From an uncultured Lachnospiraceae bacterium (lineage in GTDB: Bacteria > Bacillota > Clostridia > Lachnospirales > Lachnospiraceae): DNA of 7,757 nt. This document shows positions 1 to 6,464 of the stretch, piece by piece; the first letter of the stretch is position 1; every line of letters starts with the position of its first letter. A program made the translations under genes and the position numbers. Under the pieces are notes generated by a model. It searched no databases, had not been told where the DNA came from, and saw only the letters and a list, made by a program, of their open reading frames with translations. The stretch lies in the NCBI GenBank assembly GCA_900554205.1, contig USGM01000129.1, forward strand, positions 1 through 7,757, written 5' to 3'.

Positions 1-197
1 ATACAGGTCAGCAGTATGATGACTTGACAGGGCAGTATTACCTACGGGCAAGATATTATAATCCAGAGCTCGGACGGTTTATGCAGGAGGACGTATATCA
101 GGGAGATGGACTGAACCTGTACGACTACTGTAGCAACAATCCGGTGGTGTATTATGATCCGAGTGGGTATAAAAAAGGTTCCAATTCCGGATGCTGA
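1..197 (+). CDS. Rhs/YD-repeat protein, C-terminal end (5' partial)
   Basis: Reading from base 3, 64 codons run to a TGA at 195-197; the gene begins upstream of the window. The translation carries the hallmark Rhs-associated core: TGQQYDDLTGQYYLRARYY, then NPELGRF, then a segment ending NNPVVYYDPSGY. In this family the core closes the large YD-repeat shell and is normally followed by a variable, often toxic, C-terminal tip. Here only nine residues (KKGSNSGC preceded by Y) follow DPSG, so no toxin domain is present. No immunity-like gene follows; a terminator comes about 20 nt after the stop. The protein could be a wall- or surface-associated Rhs protein that never had a tip, a cassette that lost its tip, or a remnant. 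Identity of the core is clear; function is inferred from family only. Confidence 0.88.
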   Translation, partial: TGQQYDDLTGQYYLRARYYNPELGRFMQEDVYQGDGLNLYDYCSNNPVVYYDPSGYKKGSNSGC

Positions 198-218
198 GGG
201 GGCGTCGAACTAATTGAG

Positions 219-245
219 GGGCAGTCGTGAGGGACTGGCCCTTTT
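219..245 (+). terminator. Rho-independent terminator after the Rhs gene
   Basis: GGGCAGTC (219-226) pairs with GACT (233-236) and GCCC (238-241), with one bulged G at 237 and a six-base loop GTGAGG. The stem runs straight into TTTTAGTAT. It lies 21 nt after the Rhs stop codon and before the next promoter, as expected for an intrinsic terminator. The T-run is short (four T), which limits certainty. Confidence 0.7.
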
Positions 246-274
246 AGTATATCGGACGAAATCATAGAAGCTGG

Positions 275-303
275 TTTACTTATGACAAACAATGCGGTAT
301 AAT
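275..303 (+). promoter_or_regulatory. Sigma-A type promoter for the LytTR two-component operon
   Basis: A perfect -10 box TATAAT (298-303) sits exactly 17 bp after a -35-like TTTACT (275-280, four of six matches to TTGACA). It lies between the Rhs terminator and the response regulator start, leaving a leader of about 65 nt. I saw no convincing LytTR direct-repeat operator around it, so autoregulation is not shown. Confidence 0.65.
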
Positions 304-361
304 AAAATAAGAAAGCCTTAGAAGAGCAATCAATAAGCGGGAGTTAGGGGCTGATATATAC

Positions 362-367
362 AAGGAG
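362..367 (+). promoter_or_regulatory. Ribosome binding site AAGGAG deciding the regulator start
   Basis: AAGGAG is only 3 nt from the ATG at 371 but 9 nt from the ATG at 377. The spacing favours 377 as the true initiation codon. Confidence 0.7.
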
Positions 368-376
368 TGGATGTAT

Positions 377-1117
377 ATGGAAGAATGGGAAATGAGAGTC
401 GGAATATGCGATGATTGCATAGACGACATTGCAAGGATAGAAAATGCTTTAAAGAAAGGATTGCAAAGAACAGGGCAGCCGATACAACTGAGGTGCCTAA
501 AATTTCTGGATGGAGAAAAGTTATATGAGGCGACTCGGACAGTGAAGTTTGACCTGCTGTTCCTTGACATAGAAATGCCCAATCTAAGTGGATTTGAATT
601 GGCAGAGAGACTTTGCATGGATCGGCCATCAACTCGCCTGATCTTTGTATCTTCCCATGAAAGCTTTGTTTTTGAGGCCCCTGAATATATGCCGCTATGG
701 TTTGTGCGCAAGAGTAATCTGGAAAAGGATATGTTCCGGGCACTAAGAAAATATTTACAGATCACGGCTTCTACGAGGGTGAATTATCGTTTGAAGGAAG
801 GATTTTCGTTTCGGGAGCTGCCGTTGCGGGATATTCTATATGTCGAAGGCACAGGACACAGCCTCATTATACGGAAAACAGATGGAACTTGTTTAAAGAA
901 ATATGGTACCCTGAAGGCCATGGAAGAGGAACTGGAAGGGCATCATTTTTTGCGTATCCATAAAAATTATCTGGTGAACCAGAGATACATAAAAGAAGTT
1001 GGAAAGAGAGAAGTATATCTGATGGATGACACTGTCCTTGAGATGGGAAGGGACAGAAGAGCAAAAATTCGTGAAGCAGTACTTCAGTACGAGAAGGAGC
1101 GCCATGGAGATCAGTGA
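377..1117 (+). CDS. LytTR-family response regulator (AgrA/VirR/LytR type)
   Basis: Cytoplasmic DNA-binding response regulator of about 246 residues, normal for the family. The N-terminal receiver (about residues 6-120) shows the acidic pair D12-D13 in GICDD, the phosphoacceptor D64 in LLFLDIEMP, S92-S93 at the Ser/Thr switch position (LIFVSS), and K112 in FVRK. The C-terminal LytTR DNA-binding domain (about 135-240) shows LRDILYVEG and the typical FLRIHKNYLVN block. I chose the ATG at 377 over the one at 371 because AAGGAG lies 9 nt before it; the ATG at 392 (MRVGICDD) is a weaker alternative. The downstream kinase gene starts inside the last codons (14-nt overlap), so the two form a coupled operon. 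In this family the kinase phosphorylates the receiver Asp and the LytTR domain binds direct-repeat promoter sites. The target genes cannot be read from this window. Confidence 0.93.
   Translation: MEEWEMRVGICDDCIDDIARIENALKKGLQRTGQPIQLRCLKFLDGEKLYEATRTVKFDLLFLDIEMPNLSGFELAERLCMDRPSTRLIFVSSHESFVFEAPEYMPLWFVRKSNLEKDMFRALRKYLQITASTRVNYRLKEGFSFRELPLRDILYVEGTGHSLIIRKTDGTCLKKYGTLKAMEEELEGHHFLRIHKNYLVNQRYIKEVGKREVYLMDDTVLEMGRDRRAKIREAVLQYEKERHGDQ
1092..1099 (+). promoter_or_regulatory. Ribosome binding site of the histidine kinase, inside the regulator gene
   Basis: AGAAGGAG lies within the last codons of the response regulator, four bases before the ATG at 1104. It supports that ATG over the upstream in-frame ATG at 1026, which has no purine-rich site near it and would overlap the regulator by about 90 nt. 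Confidence 0.65.
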
Positions 1118-2411
1118 ATATGTGATAAATGCTGCGTCAGCGGTCGTGGCGATGGAATATATAGACTATGGGTTTCAAAAGAAATATTGTGGTGCCAGAA
1201 GGTGGATTTACTTTGCCATAGGCTGTATCGTTTATTTCCTTACAGTTACGACATTGAACTGGGTAATAGAGTTTGAAAATGTGCTGGGCTTTTTTTATGG
1301 ACTGGTGCTGGTCGGTTATGCTTTTTTAGCATTGGAGGGCAGAGCGCAGGACTTTCTGATAGCGGGGGTCCTTTGGGTATTGATTGCTATGGTTAGCACC
1401 TATGCAATCTTTAATGTACTTGGGATTGTTTCAGGGAAAAATCTGCAGGAGTTGTTGCAGATCAACGGAGACCTGCTATTCTATGCCTCCTTAGTTGCTT
1501 TAGTGGTGAAGTTTTCAATGGGAAAAATTGTCACTGCATTATTGCGTAAGCAGACCGGTTTTCATAAAAGGGAAAATTGGATCGTAGCAGGTGCTTTTAT
1601 GCTGATGACACTTCTGGCAATGGGATTATTTTGCCTCGAAGTGGGAGAATTTGGGCGTTCCGAGAGGCATTGGCTGACAATGGGAATATTGGTAGACGAG
1701 ACAGGTATTGTTGTGTTTTTGGTGGAAATTTATCACCGGTTGGGAAAATACCAGCAAGAGGAATTGGAGAAGCAGTATCAGGAGAAGCGGGAGGAAGAAC
1801 GCAAGGAAGGACTTCTGGATATGTACCGCGTCGGCAGGGAAATCAACCATTGGCGACATGATATGCAGGGAGCATTAGGTGTGCTGTATCGCATGCAGAA
1901 GAACGGAAAGTACGAAGAAGTAGAAAGCTATATGGAAAAGCTGTATGGTGATCTGAAGAATTATCCGGAACTGCCCCAGGATACTGGAAATGAGGGATTG
2001 GACGCTGCACTTATGAAGACGATACCAAAGTGCAGGGAGAAGGGCATTCACTTTTGTTATGTAGTGCTGGGAAAGCCATGGAAAATAGACAGTATGGTCT
2101 TGGGCAATCTTATGGATAACCTGCTGAGTAACGGAATGGAAGCTTGTTTCAAGGTGAATGGAACAAAGGAAATGGAACTGATGGTGCGGGCGTTGGATAC
2201 CGGATTGGAGATTTATCTGGAGAACAGCATCGAGGAGTCGGTGATGGCGCACAATCCCAAACTTACCACCTGTAAGCCGGAAAAGGAAAAGCATGGCTTC
2301 GGCATGGAGAGTATATACCGCATTGTGGAGGAGTATGAAGGGAGTTATGAATACTGGGAGGAAGAAAAGGCATTCTGCCAGAGTATCTATTTAAGTTATA
2401 AGCAGAAATAA
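1104..2411 (+). CDS. Membrane sensor histidine kinase, GHKL type (AgrC/VirS-like)
   Basis: 435-residue predicted membrane kinase paired with the LytTR regulator. The N-terminal half has six or seven hydrophobic stretches (roughly residues 4-20, 34-55, 58-77, 83-107, 123-140, 157-179, 189-210), the layout of peptide-sensing AgrC-type kinases. A charged, probably coiled-coil linker (about 211-245, rich in E, K, R, Q) leads to the H-box: NHWRHDMQ with H252 the likely phosphorylated histidine. The C-terminal GHKL ATPase region has an N-box (residues 335-348) and a G-box HGFGMES (397-403). The N-box is unusual: it reads NLMD, NLLS, N, then GMEAC, four residues longer than the usual NLLDNAIEA form. 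The start at 1104 is set by AGAAGGAG and overlaps the regulator by 14 nt. No agrB, agrD or other pheromone gene is adjacent, so the ligand is unknown. Kinase identity is firm from the boxes; the peptide-sensing role is inference from topology. Confidence 0.9.
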   Translation: MEISEYVINAASAVVAMEYIDYGFQKKYCGARRWIYFAIGCIVYFLTVTTLNWVIEFENVLGFFYGLVLVGYAFLALEGRAQDFLIAGVLWVLIAMVSTYAIFNVLGIVSGKNLQELLQINGDLLFYASLVALVVKFSMGKIVTALLRKQTGFHKRENWIVAGAFMLMTLLAMGLFCLEVGEFGRSERHWLTMGILVDETGIVVFLVEIYHRLGKYQQEELEKQYQEKREEERKEGLLDMYRVGREINHWRHDMQGALGVLYRMQKNGKYEEVESYMEKLYGDLKNYPELPQDTGNEGLDAALMKTIPKCREKGIHFCYVVLGKPWKIDSMVLGNLMDNLLSNGMEACFKVNGTKEMELMVRALDTGLEIYLENSIEESVMAHNPKLTTCKPEKEKHGFGMESIYRIVEEYEGSYEYWEEEKAFCQSIYLSYKQK

Positions 2412-2437
2412 GTAATTTGGAGATCATCTGCAAATGC

Positions 2438-2466
2438 TTGTGGAGATAAGCGAAATAATATATAAT
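2438..2466 (+). promoter_or_regulatory. Predicted promoter for gmd-manC
   Basis: TATAAT (2461-2466) lies exactly 17 bp downstream of TTGTGG (2438-2443), which matches the conserved TTG of the -35 box. It stands in the 129-bp gap between the kinase and gmd, leaving a leader of about 70 nt. I saw no strong terminator for the kinase operon in this gap, so read-through into gmd is also possible. Confidence 0.5.
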
Positions 2467-2540
2467 GATTCAAAATAGGTAAAAGCGTTGTATGGACAAG
2501 TCTTTCCCGGAACAATAAGAAAGAACGAGGAATCAAAATA

Positions 2541-3578
2541 ATGAAAAAAGCTCTTATTACCGGTATTACCGGACAGGACGGATCATATCTGGCAGAATTT
2601 TTGCTGGAGAAGGGGTATGAGGTTCATGGGATTACCCGCCGTGCGTCGATTGCAAACACGGCAAGAATTGATCATCTGATCGCGCAGAACGCAATTACGC
2701 TTCACGACGGAGATCTCACAGATACAGCGTCTCTGACGAATATTATTGCGAAGGTTCGGCCTGACGAGATTTATAATCTCGCGGCACAGTCTCATGTGCA
2801 GGTGTCCTTTGATGTGCCGGAGTATTCCGGGGATGTGGATGCGATCGGCGTTCTTCGTATTCTCGAGGCGATCAGGATTCTAGGGCTTGAGAAGAAGACA
2901 AAATTTTATCAGGCATCGACATCGGAATTATATGGAAAGGTTGAGGAAGTGCCGCAAAAGGAGACGACGCCGTTCCATCCTTACAGCCCTTATGCGGTTG
3001 CAAAGCAGTACGGATTCTGGATCACAAAGGAATACCGCGAGGCCTATGGAATGTTTGCGGTCAACGGCATTCTGTTTAATCATGAATCCGAGAGACGCGG
3101 CGAGACCTTTGTGACAAGAAAGATCACGCTGGCAGCAGGCAGGATCGCAGAGGGTCTGCAGGATCATCTCGAGCTTGGAAATCTGGATTCACTTCGTGAC
3201 TGGGGCTATGCGAAAGATTATGTGGAGTGCATGTGGATGATTCTCCAGCACGATACGCCCGAGGACTTTGTCATTGCAACCGGCGAGCAGCACACGGTGA
3301 GAGATTTTACAGAGCGTGCGTTCAGGGCGAACGGCATTGAGCTTCGCTGGGAAGGAATGGGTATAGATGAGAAGGGGTATGACAAGGCAACCGGAAAGAT
3401 GCTGGTGTGTGTAAATCCCCAGTGGTTCCGCCCGACGGATGTGGATAACCTATGGGGTGACCCGACTAAGGCGAAGACGGTGCTCGGCTGGAATCCGCAG
3501 AAGACCTCTTATGCTGAGCTTGTCGAGATCATGGCGAAGCACGACAGAGCGCTTGCAAAGCGGGAGAAGGGCATATGA
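2541..3578 (+). CDS. gmd: GDP-mannose 4,6-dehydratase
   Basis: 345-residue short-chain dehydrogenase/reductase of the Gmd family. It converts GDP-D-mannose to GDP-4-keto-6-deoxy-D-mannose in the cytoplasm with bound NADP(H), the first step toward GDP-L-fucose, GDP-D-rhamnose and related sugars for surface glycans. The Rossmann motif GITGQDG (G8, G11, G14) opens the protein. RRAS (33-36) fits the NADP-phosphate site. The catalytic set is visible as T127 and E129 in STSELYG, and Y151 and K155 in YAVAK, with the same spacing as the known E. coli enzyme residues T132, E134, Y156, K160. LGNLDSLRDWG and the later PEDFVIATGEQ are also diagnostic. One oddity: the conserved NHESPRRGE segment reads NHESERRGE, with Glu184 replacing Pro. 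The start has a modest GAGG site (2527-2530) 10 nt upstream. The stop overlaps the manC start in an ATGA, so the two are translationally coupled. No fucose synthase or 4-reductase gene is nearby in this window. Confidence 0.96.
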   Translation: MKKALITGITGQDGSYLAEFLLEKGYEVHGITRRASIANTARIDHLIAQNAITLHDGDLTDTASLTNIIAKVRPDEIYNLAAQSHVQVSFDVPEYSGDVDAIGVLRILEAIRILGLEKKTKFYQASTSELYGKVEEVPQKETTPFHPYSPYAVAKQYGFWITKEYREAYGMFAVNGILFNHESERRGETFVTRKITLAAGRIAEGLQDHLELGNLDSLRDWGYAKDYVECMWMILQHDTPEDFVIATGEQHTVRDFTERAFRANGIELRWEGMGIDEKGYDKATGKMLVCVNPQWFRPTDVDNLWGDPTKAKTVLGWNPQKTSYAELVEIMAKHDRALAKREKGI

Positions 3579-4894
3579 ATATTATCCTGTTGTCCGGCGG
3601 CTCGGGTCAGAGATTGTGGCCCTTATCAAACAATGTGCGCTCCAAGCAGTTTCTCAAGGTCTTGAAGAACGAAGACGGAGAGGCGGAATCCATGGTACAG
3701 AGGGTCTACCGGCAGATTATCACGGTTGACTCTGGGGCAGAGGTGACGATTGCGACCGGAAAAAAGCAGGTCAGCATGATACGGAACCAGCTGGAGAATA
3801 AAGTGAATATCTGTGTCGAGCCGGAGCGCAGGGATACCTTTCCGGCGATCTGTCTTGCAGCCGCATACCTTCATGATGAAAAGGGTGTCGGCACGGATGA
3901 GGCGGTTGTAGTGTGTCCTGTCGATCCCTATGTGGATAATACTTATTTTGAGGCATTGAAGGAGCTTTCGTCACTGGCGGCGAAGGGTGATACAGACATG
4001 AACCTTCTGGGGATTGAGCCGACCTATCCCAGTGAGAAGTACGGTTATATTATCCCGGAGTCGAAGGAGCGGGTCAGTGCAGTCAGAACCTTCCGGGAGA
4101 AGCCGGATGAAGCGACGGCGCGGAAGTATCTTGAACAGGGAGCGCTCTGGAACGGAGGCGTCTTTGCTTTCCGTTTGGGCTATCTGCTGGGCAAGGCGCA
4201 TGAACTGATGGACTTTGAGGATTATCGGGATCTTTATGCACACTATGCTGAACAGAAGAAGATCAGCTTTGACTACGCGGTGGTTGAGAAGGAGAAGAGC
4301 CTGCAGGTGCTTCGCTATTGCGGTTCATGGAAGGATCTCGGAACATGGAATACCCTGACGGAGGCAATGGGAAGCAATACGGTCGGCAACGTTACCATGA
4401 ATGACACCTGTGTCGATACTCATGTGGTGAACGAACTGAACATTCCGATCCTGTGCATGGGATGCAGGAGTATGGTGATTGCGGCGAGCGGTGACGGTAT
4501 CATCGTTTCCGACAAGGGACAGAGCTCTTACATTAAACCTTATGTGGACAAGCTTGCGGGTCAGGTGATGTATGCGGAAAAGTCATGGGGGAGCTTTACG
4601 GTTCTGGATGTGCAGCATGACAGTATGACGATCAAGGTGGAACTTTTGCCGGGGCATCGGCTGCACTATCACAGCCATGAGCACAGGGATGAGGTTTGGA
4701 CGGTTATGAGCGGTGAAGGCAGGGTCATCCTTGATGGGGAGGAACGCAGCGTCCGCCCCGGAAGCGTCGTGACTATGCCGGCGGGCTGCAAGCACACCAT
4801 TATTGCGAATACAAGGCTCAGCGTGATCGAGGTACAGCTCGGAACGGACATCAATGTGGCGGATAAGAAAAAATATGTGTTAACAGATCATTAA
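3575..4894 (+). CDS. manC: Mannose-1-phosphate guanylyltransferase with C-terminal cupin mannose-6-phosphate isomerase domain
   Basis: 439-residue enzyme of the bifunctional ManC/type II phosphomannose isomerase family, slightly shorter than the usual 460-480. The nucleotidyltransferase domain (about residues 1-300) starts with LSGGSGQRLWPLSN, the nucleotide-binding signature, then KQFLKVL. Later come VDP around D117, FREKP (173-177), WNGG (192-195) and FDYAVVEK (from about 232). The C-terminal cupin (about 330-430) has a textbook first motif: G359, H366-x-H368, E373 and G380, then PAG-x2-H407. These would bind the metal for fructose-6-phosphate/mannose-6-phosphate interconversion. The guanylyltransferase makes GDP-mannose, the substrate of the neighbouring gmd product. 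Start: ATG overlapping the gmd stop, with GAGAAGG just upstream. Departures from the common consensus are PKQF read as SKQF and a PVDP in place of the usual PxDH. A phosphomannomutase is needed between the two activities and is not in this window. Confidence 0.94.
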   Translation: MNIILLSGGSGQRLWPLSNNVRSKQFLKVLKNEDGEAESMVQRVYRQIITVDSGAEVTIATGKKQVSMIRNQLENKVNICVEPERRDTFPAICLAAAYLHDEKGVGTDEAVVVCPVDPYVDNTYFEALKELSSLAAKGDTDMNLLGIEPTYPSEKYGYIIPESKERVSAVRTFREKPDEATARKYLEQGALWNGGVFAFRLGYLLGKAHELMDFEDYRDLYAHYAEQKKISFDYAVVEKEKSLQVLRYCGSWKDLGTWNTLTEAMGSNTVGNVTMNDTCVDTHVVNELNIPILCMGCRSMVIAASGDGIIVSDKGQSSYIKPYVDKLAGQVMYAEKSWGSFTVLDVQHDSMTIKVELLPGHRLHYHSHEHRDEVWTVMSGEGRVILDGEERSVRPGSVVTMPAGCKHTIIANTRLSVIEVQLGTDINVADKKKYVLTDH

Positions 4895-4909
4895 ATTTTC
4901 AGAAAAGAC

Positions 4910-4938
4910 TTAAAATTTCATCACAAATGAGTTATACT
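4910..4938 (+). promoter_or_regulatory. Predicted promoter for the hydrolase-GNAT-DUF624 operon
   Basis: TATACT (4933-4938) is 17 bp downstream of TTAAAA (4910-4915; four of six -35 matches), in an AT-rich gap that contrasts with the GC-rich genes on both sides. The leader to the ATG at 4989 would be about 45 nt. This suggests transcription separate from gmd-manC, although no strong terminator lies between them. Confidence 0.55.
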
Positions 4939-4978
4939 GGCAATAAGACTAAGTGACTGACATGGGTTGGAATGCTGT

Positions 4979-4985
4979 GAGGTGG
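4979..4985 (+). promoter_or_regulatory. Ribosome binding site GAGGTGG deciding the hydrolase start
   Basis: GAGGTGG lies just before the ATG at 4989, with the GAGG core 6 nt from it. The earlier in-frame ATGs at 4953 and 4962 have no comparable site and would add residues (MTDMGWNAVRWA) that do not resemble the usual start of this family. Confidence 0.65.
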
Positions 4986-4988
4986 GCT

Positions 4989-5963
4989 ATGATTAAGGAA
5001 GAGTTCTATTACGACTCCAGAGATGGTAAGAGTAAGCTGCATGCCGTGCGGTACGCGCCGGATGATGCAGAGAATATCTGCTGCGTGGTTCAGATCGTGC
5101 ACGGGATGGCTGAGTACTTTGAGAGATACGAGGAGTTTGCGGAATTTCTTACCTCGAAGGGCTGCGTTGTCACAGGAGAAGACCACATGGGACACGGCAA
5201 GTCTGTCGGTGAGAACGGAAAGTATGGTTACTTCTGCGAGCAGGACCCCGCGACGGTTCTGGTGCGCGACGTACACAGACTCAAGAAGGCGACGCAGGCG
5301 CTCTACCCTGATGTGCCGTATGTTATCATGGGGCACAGCATGGGATCCTTCATTGTGAGAAACTATATGTTCCGCTATGGGACAGGCGTCAGCGCGGCAA
5401 TCATCATGGGCACGGGAATGCAACCCCAGACGCGCCTGACAATGGCAAGAATATTGGGCAGCATACAAAAGGTGCTCTTCGGGTCGGAATATGTCAGCAA
5501 GCTGATGGATAAGCTGGCATTCGGAAAATATAACGACCGGATAGAAAACTGCAAGACCGATACTGACTGGCTCAGCAGAGATCCGGAGCGGGTAGACCGG
5601 TACCGCAAGGATCCGATGTGCGGCTTTGTGTTTACGGTCAACGGTTTTCTTACACTTACAGAGCTGACGACCAGACTGAACAGGAATGAAAACATTGCCA
5701 GAGTGCCCAAAGACCTTCCGGTGCTGATGATTTCGGGCACGGCGGACCCGGTCGGGGATTATGGGGCAGGCGTGCGAAAGGCCTATGACAGCCTCAACGG
5801 TGTAGGTGTGAAAAATATCCGTCTGAAGCTATATGAAGGCGCGCGGCATGAGCTGCTGAATGAGACAAACCGGGATGAAGTCATGCAGGACATCTATGAC
5901 TGGCTTAAGGAAGCCGTATTGCAGGAGAATGAAGCCGGTGGAAGTGAAGGACGGCGTGGGTGA
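4989..5963 (+). CDS. Alpha/beta hydrolase, monoacylglycerol lipase/lysophospholipase-like (Hydrolase_4)
   Basis: 324-residue serine hydrolase without a visible signal peptide, so probably cytoplasmic. It has the Hydrolase_4 family order: the oxyanion-side HGMAEYFERY (38-47), EDHMGHGKS (64-72), the nucleophile elbow GHSMGS with S117, D253 in SGTADPVGDYG, and H287 in GARHELLNE. That gives a complete Ser-Asp-His triad. The family cleaves ester bonds in monoacylglycerols, lysophospholipids or other small acyl esters; the substrate here cannot be read from sequence. I chose the ATG at 4989 because GAGGTGG precedes it and MIKEEFYYDSRDGKSKLHA is the usual family start. It is followed by a GNAT acetyltransferase overlapping by one base and a DUF624 membrane protein, and a promoter is predicted about 50 nt upstream. 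The C-terminal dozen residues (QENEAGGSEGRRG) look like a disordered tail. Confidence 0.9.
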   Translation: MIKEEFYYDSRDGKSKLHAVRYAPDDAENICCVVQIVHGMAEYFERYEEFAEFLTSKGCVVTGEDHMGHGKSVGENGKYGYFCEQDPATVLVRDVHRLKKATQALYPDVPYVIMGHSMGSFIVRNYMFRYGTGVSAAIIMGTGMQPQTRLTMARILGSIQKVLFGSEYVSKLMDKLAFGKYNDRIENCKTDTDWLSRDPERVDRYRKDPMCGFVFTVNGFLTLTELTTRLNRNENIARVPKDLPVLMISGTADPVGDYGAGVRKAYDSLNGVGVKNIRLKLYEGARHELLNETNRDEVMQDIYDWLKEAVLQENEAGGSEGRRG

Positions 5964-6454
5964 TGGACGCAGAGAGAGAAAGCCGCTCCCTGACAATCCG
6001 TTGGGCGAGAGAAAACGAGTGGGCACCCGCAATGAAGATGATCTGGCGGACCTTCCTGAAATTTGAGGGGAAGGATTATACCAGAGAGGGCATAAAAAAC
6101 TTTTTTGACTTTATTACGGATGATGACTTATATGTGGCCTTTTTGAGAGGCCGGTACCAGATGATGGTGGCTCTGGACGGGGATGAGGTGGTCGGCGCAG
6201 GCTCTCTCCGCAACCGGAATCACCTTTCTCTGCTTTTTGTGGATGAAAAGTATCATCGCCGGGGTGTGGGCAGTGCGATACTGAACCGCCTTTGCGACTA
6301 TCTGGCGCGGGAGGCGGGAGAGCAGTTTATCTCGGTAAAGGCGGCTCCCTATGCCGTCGGATTTTATAAAAAGCTTGGTTTTTGTGTTGTGAGACCGGAG
6401 GAGGAATATTCCGGTATCCGCGTTACAGAAATGATAAAAAATTTTAATCGCTAA
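5963..6454 (+). CDS. GNAT-family N-acetyltransferase
   Basis: 163-residue protein of the Gcn5-related acetyltransferase fold, which moves an acetyl group from acetyl-CoA to an amine on a small molecule, peptide or protein. Motif A is clear: LSLLFVDEKYHRRGVGSAIL (about residues 88-107), with R-R-G-V-G-S forming the pyrophosphate-binding loop at 99-104. Motif B follows as AAPYAVGFYKKLGF (127-140), where the Tyr-Lys-Lys-Leu-Gly-Phe block is typical. Its start overlaps the hydrolase stop in TGATG. The start is uncertain by one codon: GAAGGA (5946-5951) is 8 nt from a GTG at 5960 and 11 nt from the ATG at 5963; I kept the ATG. The substrate is not predictable. Tight coupling to a hydrolase and a membrane protein suggests a shared condition or pathway, but this is inference. 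Confidence 0.88.
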   Translation: MDAERESRSLTIRWARENEWAPAMKMIWRTFLKFEGKDYTREGIKNFFDFITDDDLYVAFLRGRYQMMVALDGDEVVGAGSLRNRNHLSLLFVDEKYHRRGVGSAILNRLCDYLAREAGEQFISVKAAPYAVGFYKKLGFCVVRPEEEYSGIRVTEMIKNFNR

Positions 6455-6458
6455 GGAG
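6453..6458 (+). promoter_or_regulatory. Ribosome binding site overlapping the GNAT stop codon
   Basis: AAGGAG shares its first two bases with the TAA stop of the acetyltransferase gene and is 6 nt from the ATG at 6465. This is the strongest ribosome binding site in the operon and suggests the membrane protein is translated efficiently and coupled to the gene before it. Confidence 0.75.
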
Positions 6459-6464
6459 ATTGCA

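Noticed and set aside
282..302. Tiny frame MTNNAV before the two-component genes, considered as a peptide signal
   Set aside because: It has no ribosome binding site, is only six residues long and overlaps the -10 box.
246..376. LytTR-type direct-repeat operator near the two-component promoter
   Set aside because: Scanning for GTT-centred repeats of the LytTR consensus gave no pair with proper spacing.
280..765. Two long minus-strand frames over the response regulator start
   Set aside because: They oppose the well-supported receiver domain and the promoter, and their translations show no domain.
1026..1103. Upstream ATG extending the kinase by 26 residues
   Set aside because: It would overlap the regulator gene by about 90 nt without a ribosome binding site, and the extra residues are charged and unlike a kinase N-terminus.
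4893..4918. AT-only inverted repeat (AAATTTT and AAAATTT) after manC, considered as a terminator
   Set aside because: The stem has no G-C pair, the loop is 12 nt and no T-run follows; it overlaps the predicted -35 box.
4932..5468. 178-codon open frame on the minus strand opposite the hydrolase
   Set aside because: It lies wholly opposite a gene with a complete catalytic triad, its translation is rich in His, Arg and Cys with no recognisable motif, and no ribosome binding site was evident.
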